A DNA stretch of 64,000 bases from Quercus robur (taxonomy: Eukaryota > Streptophyta > Magnoliopsida > Fagales > Fagaceae), in contig NC_065536.1 of the NCBI RefSeq assembly GCF_932294415.1, positions 16,241,974-16,305,973 of the forward strand, in the 5' to 3' direction. A program made the position numbers and the translations under genes. The notes beneath the pieces were generated by a model. That model saw only the letters and a program-made list of their open reading frames with translations, did not search any database and was not told the origin of the DNA. Position 1 is the first letter of the stretch. Each line of letters opens with the position of its first letter. Positions 36,810 to 48,129 of the stretch are shown piece by piece.

Positions 36810-37823
36810 ATGGATAATGCTTTGTATGCTTCTATGGATATTGTTGATTGTAACATGCCATGTGTTTGTGAAAATGCCTCTATGAGTGTTAATCCTCATA
36901 ATTGTGATGACATGTTACTTGAATCTATGGGTGTTGTTGACAAACTCTTGAAGAAAGGAGCTAAGAAGTTTCAAAAGAATTTGAGCAAGTTAGTTTGTGA
37001 AAAGGATGATTTGATTGCTAAACTCAATGAATCCAACAAATTGGTTGAGAAATATAAGAATCTTGCTGAAATTTCTCTTGAAAAGCTGAAAGAGTTTGAA
37101 TGTTTAAATAAGGACTTGGATGCTAAACTTGTTTTGTCTAACAAACTTGTTGATGATCTTAAATCTGAAAATGAATCTCTTAAGATGCATGCCAAGTGTT
37201 TGATTGCTGAACCTGTTGCTAAAATGGAAGAAAATATATGTTGCAATCATGTTGTGGTACCCGATTTTGTGCCTATTGTGTGTTCCACCTCAAAGGACAA
37301 ATCGGTGTACATTCATCCACACAAAAGAAATCAAAAAGTAGAGAGAAAGGCTCTTAAGCCTAAGCCTCTGTTTAGGTCCCAATCTAGGGAATTGAGTGGA
37401 TCTAAGTTTGTTCCTACTTGCCACCATTGCGGTGTGATCGGTCACATAAGACCCCAATGCCCCAAGTTAAAAAGAGAACAAACCTTTGTTGTTAGATCCC
37501 TTCCTAAAAAGCCTAATGGACCTAAATACATTGTTTGTCACCATTGAGGTGCCTTTGGTCATCTAAGACCCCATTGCTCTAAGTTTCAAGCTCTTAAAAG
37601 AATTAAAAGAAAAGAGAAACTTGAGCTTTTTGGAAGTTGTGCTTTGAAAGCTAAACCGAATTGGATGGAAAATGATAAGTTGTTGAAGAAAGTGGTTAAT
37701 GCTCTTACCTCCTTGTCTATGTGCATCTCCAGTTCTCATTCTTCCAACCCTCGTCTCACTTCCAATGAGACATTCATTCCAAACAATCATTCCGTTTGGA
37801 TGAGGAAGGGTTTCTATGGTTGA
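36810..37823 (+). pseudogene. Partial gag of A2: coiled coil and zinc knuckles only
   Basis: The ATG at 36,810 follows the primer site in the position of a normal gag start, but the UBN2 region is missing. Codons 1-50 carry a Cys-rich start, codons 50-140 a Lys/Glu/Leu coiled coil. A perfect knuckle C-X2-C-X4-H-X4-C lies near 37,420-37,460 (CHHCGVIGHIRPQC). The second knuckle, near 37,539-37,575, has TGA in place of its second Cys, so the product would end at 37,547 (245 residues). The frame stays open after the stop up to 37,823 and ends with SVWMRKGFYG, the point where pol would start. Confidence 0.7.
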
Positions 37824-38939
37824 GCTTTTGCTCTTTTGGTCCTTGATCTAATTCTTTCGATCTTTGTAGGACCCTTCATGCATTAAATGTCATATCTTCA
37901 TGCATTTTGTGCATCTTGCATTTATTTGTATGCATTGTTTCATCTTTTATCTTACTTTTATGTTTCTGTTTTGTGTGAGTAAAAATCCAAAACCACATAA
38001 AAAGTGAAAAATTCAAAAAGTTTGATCATATTTGTTTGAGCACATATCACATGTGAGTTTGGCCTTGTACCTTTGTACAAATGGCTTTGTGCATTTACGA
38101 GCTTAGCTTGTTATTTTTGCACTTATATCCTTGTGGGAAAAATCTTGACATCTTTGTGTGATTGTTGTAAATCGATCTTCAAGCTTGTCATGAATGATTT
38201 GTCAATAGTCATGTTGGTTTTGATACATGCGTAGACTTGTGCTTATATCTTTTCCCACTCTTTTATTTTTATTGCTTAAAGAGCTCAATAAATGTAAATC
38301 TCAAAATGAAAAGAGATAATGATCTGCAAAAGCCGTCGCACATACTAGTATTCGACTAGGAAAAAGGGAAAGCGACTTATATGAAAATGTATGATGCCCA
38401 AAAAGCCAAAGGCTTGTTCATCAAATTGAAATATCAAAAATTTCAGGCATCAATCTCAAAAATGAGATGTATTGCTCAAAATGAGTTGTATTGATTCAAA
38501 ATGATCAAATGATATGAATTGTAAGAAGCCAAATGAAAAGCTTCAATCTTATGTAATCATTTTCTTGTGGGAGGTCATATATGTTCACTTCTATAATTGA
38601 GATAGACCACTTGACTTAGTACTAGTTGTGTATGACTTGATTGAATTGATCATTGAAGCTTCACTCTAGACTAAGGACTATTCCACATTTGATACACACA
38701 CATAACACACTTGCCTTATGTTCAATGAATGTCTTATTCATTTGTTAGATTGTACTTGTCTAAATGTGATGTGTGTGTGCTCAATCTTATATGGATTAAT
38801 CCAAAAATATTTTTGATCATTCCAAAAATATTTTTGATCATTTTATATGTTTTTGGAAGTGAATTTTATCACTTTTTGTGTTTATGTTTAGTGCTTACTT
38901 TGTTTTTCAATGTTTAAACATGTTCTGGTTTGAAAAACA
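37824..38939 (+). other. A2 spacer between gag and palindrome cluster
   Basis: Non-coding. Blocks such as GATTGAATTGATCATTGAAG near 38,640 match the reverse complement of element D near 51,480-51,500. The spacer is therefore retained between families A and D although no frame is open. Confidence 0.6.
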
Positions 38940-39120
38940 AGTGTCAGAATTTTTGGCCACTCATTTTGGCTACTTGCGTGAGCTGCCAGTTTTGGCTACT
39001 CGGTTTGGCGGCTTGCAAGCCGCGAGTTTAAGCTACGAGTTCATACAGAGAGGTTTCGCGGCTCACTCGCGACTTGGCTCGCGACTCGCCAGCCGCGAGT
39101 CGCCCAGAATCAGCTTTTTA
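38940..39120 (+). promoter_or_regulatory. Internal TCGCGA cluster of A2
   Basis: GCGACTTGGCTCGCGACTCG and related words cluster near 39,060-39,105, using the same vocabulary as the A LTR. It is followed by a C/T-rich leader and a donor-like CTCTAAG/GTAATT at 39,244/39,245. Beyond it the intron-like sequence shares words with the D intron (TTGGCCCCTTGTGG), but the acceptor and ORF2 have been lost. Confidence 0.45.
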
Positions 39121-39894
39121 AAGAGCTTTTTTGTGGGAAACTTGTTTTAAACCTCTCCCATCCTCTCTAAAACCCCTCTTTCAATATTTTTACATCAAAA
39201 CCCAACCAATTTGAATGGTTTTTCAATCCATTAACATCTCTAAGGTAATTATAAACTCTTTTCATTGATTTTGATCCTTAGATTATGTTTTGGAGAGTTT
39301 TGTGCTCTTGGTTGGGATTTTCATCATAGGGGTTGGGAAAACTTATTTTTTTGTCAATTTTCTTCATGGGATTGGTTTCTTTTGTTGATATGCATTGGAT
39401 GTTGGCCCCTTGTGGCAGAAAGAACATGTATTAAGGGTGGATTTCATGATGTTCATGCATTGCATCACATTTTTGTTCATAGTGTGCATGCTAGGTGTTT
39501 GATAAAATGCCTCTTAGACATTTTCTCGCTTGTTTGGACTTCGATGAGTACCAAACTTTGGGGTTTCTCATGTTTCCTCATTAGGAACATGTTTAGTTCA
39601 TTGGTTGTGTATTTTAACACACTTTGCCCCACATGTGCATTTTTCATGCATTGGTCATGCATGCACTTAGCCATCTCTTGCACACACCTTTGCTACCCTT
39701 GTCATGCATTGGTCTTTACCTTATTTCTTCATCCTAGCATGTCATGTTTACCTTATGCTTTGTAGCATGTTACTTTGTCTTAGATTTGAGCTTCATTTTC
39801 TCATTCATCTTGCACCCCTCATGCATCATTATCATTGTTCGTTCATTCATCTCTTGCCCTCTTTTCTCCTTGACCCTTTGTCTATTCTTGACAA

Positions 39895-40055
39895 AAAGGG
39901 GGAGAGTTCCGGAGTGTTTTGTCATTTCTATATGACTCTTGTTATGACTCTTGTGCACATCCTTAGGGGGAGAAATTCTATTTCTTGTGCACATTTGTAG
40001 GGGGAGAGATTTTCCATAGTGGAGATGCATATACCAAGGGGGAGAAGACATTGTG
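39895..40055 (+). repeat. GGGGGAGA purine-tract series in A2
   Basis: Four purine tracts (AAAAAGGGGGAGAG, TTAGGGGGAGAAA, TAGGGGGAGAGA, CAAGGGGGAGAAG) occur within about 160 bp, about 1 kb before the true 3' purine tract. ORF2 would end near here in a complete element. Similar single copies lie after ORF2 in B, C1 and E. Confidence 0.5.
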
Positions 40056-41075
40056 TTAACTAGAAAACTTTGTTATGTTTGTTTTCTTGTTGGCTTTATG
40101 GTGCTTTGAGTTATGCTTTGTTGTTCTCATTGCATCATGTTTGTGCTTTGGACATGCATACTTCCTTATGCTATTGTGCTTCATTGAATGCATGTTCGGA
40201 TGATCAATTGCTTTGCTATGTGTTCATTGTAGTCATTTCTATATGACTGTTTTGGTGTTTGATCAAGTTGCTCATATGTTTTACATCATGTTTACTTGAT
40301 CGCAATTTGCTTGTTACATTATACTTGTCCTTTTATTACTTGCTTTACCTTGAGGGTCTAATGTGTTTTGTGCAAGTGTTTCAGGTTACAAGTATATATG
40401 TTCCAAGTGCATCACAGCTTCTCATCACTTTGAAGGGGAGAAACTTTATGCACTTTTAGTTTATATTGTTTAAGTTTTTATTCAATATAATGTGTTTGTA
40501 CCCATGTGCTTTTGTAAGCTTTTAGGGTTAATGTTTTATGCATAGTTTGTAGGCTTTATGGTATGTACCTTGCTTAATGCAGCCTTTATGCTATGTTGAA
40601 ATCAGTACTTTAATCTAAATGTCTTGCATTTTGATTTATGTACTGTCACTCTTGTGCCCTTGTAGGATTGTTCCTAGATGCATATGCCTTGTGTGTTATG
40701 CATTGGTTGAGTGTTGAGCATACAAGTGTCTTGCCTTGTGCTTGTTAACTTGTATGTCCTTGTGTTCATTCCAAGTGTGAATGAGCACTGTGATCACTAC
40801 CTTGTGGTGTTCACTTGGTTGATCAAGCCATGGCTTGTTTCTTTACTCCATCTTTGCTTGATCACATATTGCCTGTTTCATATGCATTTATAATTTTCTG
40901 CTTACAATGATCATGGTGTATTGTTGTGTTTCAGGAGATTCATGTTCATATGATTCAAGAGCTGCACAGCTTCTAGAGTTAGGTGTGAGTGAGTTTTGTT
41001 CAACTGTTCCCAACTCACATGTTAAGTCTAGAGTCTGTTTTAGGGTTTTGTCACGGAATAGCCAAAGGGGGAGAT

Positions 41076-42177
41076 TGTAAGGTTGAATTTATTCAACCAT
41101 CTAATTGGCTTTATTCCGTGCTAAATTTGCTTGTAATTCAGCATTTAGTAACCCTGTATTTAGGTGGGTTTGTTGTAAGGGTAGTGAGTGAGATAGAGTG
41201 AAGATTGCTCAAGAGTGTGCAAGAAAACAGAGACTCGCGGCTGGGACTCGCGGGTGACTCGCGGCTGCAAGCCGCCAGAAGCAGCACACGTGCCAAGCAT
41301 GCTGGAAGATGAACAGTCATGCTAGCTGGAGCACTACAGGACAAAACAGGACAACTGGCCATACGGTTAACTCACGACTGGATCTCGCGACTTAGTCAAG
41401 CCGCGAGGTCAAGTCGCGAGCCACCCCTGTTTTGTAAAACCTGACGTTTCACATTCCTCTCCCACTCCAGTATAAATACCCCTTTTACCCACGATTGAAA
41501 GAGAGCTTCCAGAGAGAATTTTGAGAGAGAAACCCTAAAGAAAAACAAGATTGTTTCACCCACAATCTATACCTTAGAGTCTCTTCAAATTCCTCTACTC
41601 TCTTCCTCTCCATTGTCAAATCCTTGAGAGGCATTATACCAAACCTAGTTCTCACCATCATCATCACTGTGAGACAGTTGTTTGGATTTCTGGGAAGCAG
41701 TTAGGAAGGAACCAATCTTCATTGGTTGATGCTACGGTCTAGTAGCGGAATCCGGGAAGCTAGAAAAGAAAAAGGTTCGGCGTAACCTCGTTGGAGCAAG
41801 AAGCTTGGAGGGCTTAGGTACATCGGGTAGATTAGGCTTGGAGGGTCTATTGCTGTTCATGTATCCCAACTACATTTTCTAGTGGATTATTGACCGCTTG
41901 GAGGGCGGCGGAGAGGTTTTACGCCGAGGGCTTCGGTTTTCTCTTCGATAATACATCGTGTGTTGTTCTTGTGTTTGCATCTCTCTTCCCTTTATCTTTG
42001 CCTTTTATTTTCTGCTATGGATTTGATTTATAATTGGCTTAGATTGATTTCCAATTCTGTTTATAGCTTATGTTCATTTTCCGCACACTAGTTGTTTGAC
42101 ATAAAGCTTGAATTGGTTATTTTGTATTTGGGGGTCTAAACGTTCAAGGGTGTTTTATACACATATTTGAACTTTCA
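41076..42177 (+). repeat. A2 3' LTR
   Basis: Same length as the 5' LTR, with palindrome cluster at about 41,228-41,421 and TATA box near 41,471. It starts right after GGGGGAGAT. Confidence 0.9.
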
Positions 42178-43017
42178 ATATTTAAATAAGGGTGTTTCAA
42201 GTTTTGAAGTCCAGCTTGTTGTAGAAAAGAAGGGTGAAGTTCTGCCTTTCTCGATCGATCGAAAATCCCAGGCATAGTTTTTCTGCAGAATTTTAAACAA
42301 GCCTAAAGCCCACGAAAACGTTTAGGGTTTCACTTAAACTTCTCTACATATAAAAGAAAAACCCTAGCCATGTTTTGAAGGTGGTGGAGAAGACTTGTGT
42401 GTTACTCTTTGTGAGGTTTGAGAGATTTTGTACCTTCTAACTACACAAGATTCTACTGGAGCCAAAACTACAATCAAGCATTGGTAGAACATAGTTGCTG
42501 CATCAAGATCAACAAGTGAAGGTGATCTGAAACTTTTGAGTGGGATCTCAAAGTCACAAGTAAGACGGCTTGTGTTTTTGTAAATCCAAGAAGAGAAGGA
42601 GTCTATGGATTCGGAGCTTGCACGTGGTCGTGTCAGTAAGTTACTACTGGAGGTAGCATTAGATTTAGCTTTAAATATTTTGTAAAAATTTCAATTCTCT
42701 TAAAGTGGATTTGGTTTACCTTGAGGATAGCTAGGTTAAATCCTCCCCAAGTTTTTACCTTGAAATGGTTAATTTCATTGGTTTTCCTAGGTCATCATAT
42801 CGTGGTGTTATTTACTTTTTCACATCTTTGCATGATATGATATATTTGTGTTTAACCTAGATCTAAAAATTAATTTAAGTAATCACTTGGTTAATTAATT
42901 AGGTTAAAATTATTTGGTTAAGGGGTCTAAACGAACTTTCACAAAGTATCTTTAACATGATTCATTCAATGATTTTCTTCACAAGTTGATGTTCCACAAA
43001 CCTGTAAAATAAAAATA

Positions 43018-43170
43018 TTATGTATAATTATTTAGTGGTCCTAGAGCACAAAAAATGTGTGCTCTCCTCTCTCACATGATTAATGGTTCTTATCATGAAT
43101 TTAATTAGTGAGACCAACTCTCTTGTGAGAGGGAGTAGCACACATTTATTGTGCTCATAGAACACTAAAT
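43018..43170. mobile_element. MITE-like inverted repeat
   Basis: AATTATTTAGTG at the left and CACTAAATAATTATT at the right, with inner complementary parts (GAGCACAAAAAATGTGTGCT against AGCACACATTTATTGTGCTC). About 150 bp, no coding. Loosely similar blocks lie near 15,650 and 29,450. Confidence 0.55.
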
Positions 43171-43878
43171 AATTATTCTAATATTTTATTTTTTTATTTT
43201 TAGAGTTCCAACCTATGACGTTCATTTTTTATGATTGTGCTCTTTTATTATTTAACCAAGACACTAATCAGTTTTTGGTGTAGTCGGGGATTGAATCCCC
43301 AAATCTTATATTTAAGCATTAAAGACTTTAATAGTTGAGCTAACTGGAATCCACAATTATCTAAAATTAGTAAAAGTTTGCACATGATAACTAGAATTGC
43401 ATGCATTAAAGCATTTGACGATCGATCAAACAAACCTTGATAATTTCTACTGGCTTGTCCACCGCGTTTTCTTGAGGAAACAATGGCAATTGTGTGATTT
43501 GGGCATGTGCTAAATTGGGTAAATAAATCATTTTATTTAATTTAATTTGATGATACGATTAATATTATAATTTTAATTATTAACCACAATACAAAAACAA
43601 AGCATAAGAGACGTCTGCCATGGTAATTTGCCCCCAAAAAAGGAAAAACCAGTAAAAGAGACCAAGTGAGGATCTGAAATTGGGATTTCAGGATGTCAAA
43701 GAAAATACTCCAAGAATTCACTATTGCAAATAGGCACCAGGCACGGGGACGATGATTAATCGAGCTCAGCAATCTTATTGAACATTTATTATAAGATTGT
43801 ATTTTGTTATAGGAAAATATTTGTAGCTCTGCAGGAAATGGTTTTGTTGTGCCAATTGAAGTCATCAAATTCTACCTC

Positions 43879-44200
43879 CCAATGCGCTGTTTATAAACCA
43901 ATTGCAAGTACAATATTTACTCATAACTTCTTATGTTGCATGCACAAAATTTGACCTCCTAATGCACTACAACAAGCCTGTCATTGCGCAATTAGTGTGT
44001 CCCCTAATGCACGACCCAAGTCGGTGCTTTACTTTTATACGTGAAATGATGCCTCTATTAATGCACTGGAAGTTAAGTCAAGTCTCCTTCACCCCCCAAA
44101 TGCACGGTCAGTTAGTCCTTCTCCTGTTCTCCACTAATATAAATTAGATGACCATGAAGGTCCTCCCCCAAAAATACACGGCCAATTAGTCATATGCCCC
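43879..44200 (+). repeat. Degenerate AATGCAC repeat
   Basis: Words of the form CCTAATGCACG or CCAAATGCACGG recur six times at 40-70 bp spacing, several followed by CAATTAGT or CAGTTAGT. One more copy is at about 45,396. Origin unknown. Confidence 0.35.
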
Positions 44201-44417
44201 TAGAGGCCAATTTGTCAAGAAAACAATTGAGAGGACACCATACATCATAAAATGACCTATTATTGACAAATGACAAGTAGAGGGACGAATTAATGCAATG
44301 CAAATGACCCATGAGTCTACTCATGCTTGAGAAAATAAAATCAAAAGCATCCAACAGATCATTAGTACCTTTTCAACAATCACACGTATTTTGTGTTTTG
44401 GTCCGTATTAAAAGAAG

Positions 44418-44592
44418 AGTGCTACTTCCACAACACTTTCATAATAAATCATAGGTGATATTTATAAATTGTTATTGGTTCTAATTTGAATCCACAACTT
44501 AAATTATTTTTTTGCCACCTATAACAACCAATAACAACCTACCACTTAGAATTTGTTGTGAAAATGTTGTGAACATAACGTTTCAAATATGA
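44418..44592. mobile_element. MITE-like inverted repeat
   Basis: CCACAACACTTTCATAATAAAT at the left pairs imperfectly with the right arm (TTTGTTGTGAAAATGTTGTG). The centre contains CCAATAACAACC/ATTGTTATTGG as a second pair. About 175 bp. It does not code. Confidence 0.55.
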
Positions 44593-44997
44593 AAAGGGTG
44601 GTTAGAAAATAAAGAGGAAAATGTGATTATTTATTGCTAGGTAAAATACTATTTTAACTCTCAAACTTTAAAAAGTTCTTTTTTCATTCTTAAACTTTGT
44701 AAATAATTTTTCAATAATTTATAAACAAAAATAGGGATGAATTTTTAATAATTTAGGGATAAAAAATAAACTTTTAGTAAATATTTTTCAATATATGTTA
44801 GAGACAGAGTTCAATACAGTATTACACTATTATTATTATTATTACAGTATTATTTAAGGATTAATCTGACTATCATTTACTTACAAAATCATTACTCAAC
44901 TCTCTCAAAAAAGAAAAAAAAATACAAAATCATTACTCTCGTAGACAATGATTATCGAACTCTGGCTCCGCCAAGGACGGAACCAGGATTCGAAGTT

Positions 44998-45234
44998 GGG
45001 GGGGGGGGGGGGGGGGAAGTATAAATAAAAAAGGTTTATGAAAATCAAAACTAACATCTACTGAGAATTATGCATAATCATATCCCAGTGAATATTTTTC
45101 AGTGAGTGTATTGTTTGTTTTTAATTTTCAAATATTTGCAACAGAACCAGCTGTTAAATCTCCATTTTCATATGACTACTAGCAGGTACAGTGCTATATT
45201 TTTTTCAAATTTGGGGGGGGAGGGGGGGGGGGGG
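44998..45234. repeat. Two poly-G tracts flanking a degenerate transposon body
   Basis: 19 G in a row at 44,998-45,016, and 8 G then 13 G split by an A at 45,213-45,234. The outer text (CGGAACCAGGATTCGAAGTT and GGCCCCCCTTTGCCC) resembles the ends of the TIR element at 32,264 and the block near 47,030. Run lengths may include assembly error. Confidence 0.5.
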
Positions 45235-45566
45235 AATGGCCCCCCTTTGCCCTAACGTGTGTCTGTCATTGGGCTCCACAACTGTCAATTTCCTTCCACG
45301 TTGAACATGGAAAATTAAGCAATAATAGGCTAGGAATTTAAGTCAAATCGAGTTTCTATTCACTTCAATTTCCTCGAACATGAAATGATTCTTTCCTCTA
45401 ATGCATGGCCAATTAGAAAAATGATGATATTGATTGGAGTGTCAAAATCAAAGTCTTGTTTACAAAAACTCCTCATTTGATGTACAAAATCAAAGAGACT
45501 GTTAAAATAAAAGAGACCGTTAAAAATATCATCTTCAATTTAATTGCAAAACTTATTTTTAATAAG

Positions 45567-46794
45567 AGATGAGTTCAAGTTACACTTGGTGTAACTTCGA
45601 AAGAGTTAGAACATTTGTGAACCACTGATTACTATTAGATCTAAGGGTCAAAAGACACTCGTAGTAGTACCATTATTAACCCCTAGAAATTAGTAATTTA
45701 GGCATTAACTCTTCCTATTAAAGGAAGGACAAAAAAAACCTCCACCATTCATAAAATTCTTATAGATGGGTCGGAAAGCAGCCACAGAGCTTCTCTTTTG
45801 TTTATTCATCTGGTGTTACGAGGTAATTTCATAGTTGACGTTGAAGAGACCACATGTTCTCTAAAACTATTGCAGTGAAAAGATATTTCCTAAATTTGGA
45901 TTTCCATAACCACCATTGAGCAAATGGCGCATTTTCTGTTGAAGAAATATCTTTGTGGAGGAACCATGAGAAGAACTTTCACATTAACTTTAAGAGAGAA
46001 TCTTGACTAAAATATTTTGTTTATATATAGAGACGTTATATTCATAATTCTTTCAACAGCGAGCCTAGCAAGAAGAAAAGGACTTGAGAGTTATTTTCAG
46101 AATTTTTTCCAACAACGACTAGAGTTATTTTCAGAATTTTTTCCAACAACGACTAGAGTTATTTTCAGAATTTTTTCCAACAACGACTTAGACTCGTTGT
46201 TGGAAAAAATTCTAAAAATAACTCTCAAGTCCTTTTCTTCTTTCTAGGCTCGCTGTTGAAAGAATTATGAATATAACATCTCTATATATAAACAAAATAT
46301 TTTAATCAAGATTCTCTCTTAAAGTTAATGTGAAAGTTCTTCTCATGGTTCCTCCACAAAGAAATTTCTTCAACAGAAAACGCGCCATCTGCTCAATGGT
46401 GGTAATGGAAATCCAAGTTTAGGAAATATCTTTTCACTGCAATAGTTATAGAGCACATGTGGTCTCCTCAACGTCAACTATGAAATTACCTAGTAACACC
46501 AGACGAATAAACAAAAGAGAAGCTCTGTGGCTGCTTTCCGGCCCAACTATAAGGATTTTATGAATGGAAGAGGCCTGAAAGTATAGTGCAAAAAGAAAGA
46601 CAAGAGGAAGAAGATGATGATATGGACGAAAAAAAAAATCCTTTAATAAGAAGAGTTAATGCCTAAATCACTAATTTCTTGAGCGTAATAATGATACTAC
46701 TACGAGTGTTTTTTGACCCTTAGATCTAATAGTAATCAATGGTTCACAAAAGATGTAACTCTTGTGAAGTTATATCAAGTGTAACTTGAACCCA

Positions 46795-46797
<3 letters not shown>
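45567..46797. repeat. Long inverted repeat (foldback), arms ~0.6 kb, almost no loop
   Basis: The left arm (45,567-46,188) and right arm (46,191-46,797) are inverted copies, from GATGAGTTCAAGTTACACTT/AAGTGTAACTTGAACCCATC outside to CCAACAACGA/TCGTTGTTGG in the centre. Identity looks high by eye. The left arm has two extra copies of a 34-bp unit. The right arm has an extra purine-rich piece near 46,570-46,635. It has no long frame. A transcript would fold into a long hairpin, a plausible small-RNA source. Confidence 0.8.
46087..46188 (+). repeat. Three exact copies of a 34-bp repeat
   Basis: Units at 46,087-46,120, 46,121-46,154 and 46,155-46,188, beginning AGAGTTATTTTCAG and ending CAACAACGACT. 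Only one copy exists in the opposite arm, so the triplication came after the inverted repeat formed. Confidence 0.9.
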
Positions 46798-46829
<32 letters not shown>

Positions 46830-47174
46830 CCTTTCTTCTCTCTTCCTAATCGAAAAATGATCACATAAGATGACTCTTACATCATGTGAGACCTGCACAT
46901 CTCGTCTATTAAGCTTGGATAATACATTAGTATTTCACTTTAGGTCTTTAATTCCCTTTTTTAGAAGAAATTATGTCTTCAATTCAATTGACCTTGTTGG
47001 GACAAAAAACAAAAGTTGTGGAGAGTAGAGACAGAACCAGGATTTAAGCTTAGGAAGGGCCGAAGTATAAACCAAAAAAAGTTTGAGGACTTTTCAAATT
47101 TTATTACCTTAATTAGCATTACAATCCAATATTTGTAGACACAATTAAAGATCATGTTGCAATAAATTAATACT

Positions 47175-48091
47175 TGAAAGCTCGAAAATGTGTTAAAAAC
47201 ACAAGAGCTGTTTAGACCTCCAAATAAAAGTTACGGCTCGATAGATTTTACACTAACTTAATTCTAAGTGTGGAATAGTGTAAATGCGAGCGGATAAACA
47301 AACAAGCTACTCTAACACATATTCATATAATCATAGCAGGAAAATGAAATGTAACAGAGTAGGGAAGAAGAATGCAAACACAGATAACACGCCGATGTGT
47401 TATCGAAGAGGAAACCGAAGAACTCGGCGAAAAACCTCTCCGCCACCCTCCAAGTGGTAATCGATCCACTAGACGATAACTTGGGATACATGAGTTAGCA
47501 AGAGACCCTCCAAGCCTAATCTACCTACTGTATCTAAGCCCTCCAAGCTCCTACTCCAACAAGGCTTCTCAGAACAGTGTCTTGTCTAGCTCTCTGGATC
47601 CCACAACAAGCTCCATGTTGCATCTGCCATCCTTGGCTTCTTCCAATGCTTCCCAGCAGCACCAAACGATCACTTGACACTCTGAAAGGGTGTGATAAGT
47701 GTTTGGGCTATCAACCTCTCAATGGTATGAAAATGGAGAGGTAGGTGTTGAGGAAAATCCACAAGCTATTGTGTAGAGGATTGTGGGTATAACAATCTCT
47801 AACTCTTAAGGTGTTTGGCTAGGGTTTTCTCTTAGAAGCACTCCTTAACATTTGTGGGTAATGTGGGTATATATAGTGTGGGTACAGAAAGTGTGTATCA
47901 GATAGTACAGTCTGGCAAAACAGAATGTCTCACGGGAAGGCCTTACCCGTGAGATACTCGCGAGACATAGTTGTCTCCATCTGTACTGACTCTTCACATT
48001 CTAGTCATGTGTAGGGCACATGCATTACTTCGCGGGATGCCAAGTTGCGAGATACCCGCGAAAACCTCTTCAGTCTTCAATAGCTTGAGTC

Positions 48092-48129
<38 letters not shown>

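Larger units (their letters stand above)
35633..42177 (+). mobile_element. Element A2: young LTR retroelement lacking pol and ORF2
   Basis: 6,545 bp with a perfect target duplication ATATT (35,628-35,632 and 42,178-42,182). Both LTRs are 1,102 bp and differ by only about 20 substitutions by eye. Primer site TTGGTATCAGAGTGG at 36,736-36,750. Purine tract GCCAAAGGGGGAGAT ends at 41,075. The interior holds a partial gag (36,810-37,823), a spacer, a TCGCGA cluster and a donor-like site at 39,245, but no ORF2 and no pol. It is inserted in solo LTR B4. It must be moved by proteins from another element if it is mobile. Confidence 0.9.
35530..42941 (+). mobile_element. Solo LTR B4 (family B), split by element A2
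   Basis: The left piece (35,530-35,632) begins CGTTAGGTTCTAAAG, matching the B LTR start with TG mutated to CG. The right piece (42,178-42,941) contains TCGATCGATCGAAAAT near 42,250, a TATA region, and ends ACGAACTTTCA. Outer flanks CAAAT and CAAAG differ by one base and are the likely target duplication. It is in the opposite orientation to B1 and element B. Confidence 0.7.

Noticed and set aside
39265..39765. 166-codon open frame rich in Cys and His
   Set aside because: The Cys/His content comes from TGCATG-rich non-coding sequence that corresponds to the ORF2 leader intron in element D; there are no recognisable motifs and no support from other copies.
43270..43370. tRNA-like text GTAGTCGGGGATTGAATCCCC
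   Set aside because: It folds on itself, but there is no A box, no cloverleaf and no acceptor stem; it resembles transposon debris more than a tRNA gene or SINE.
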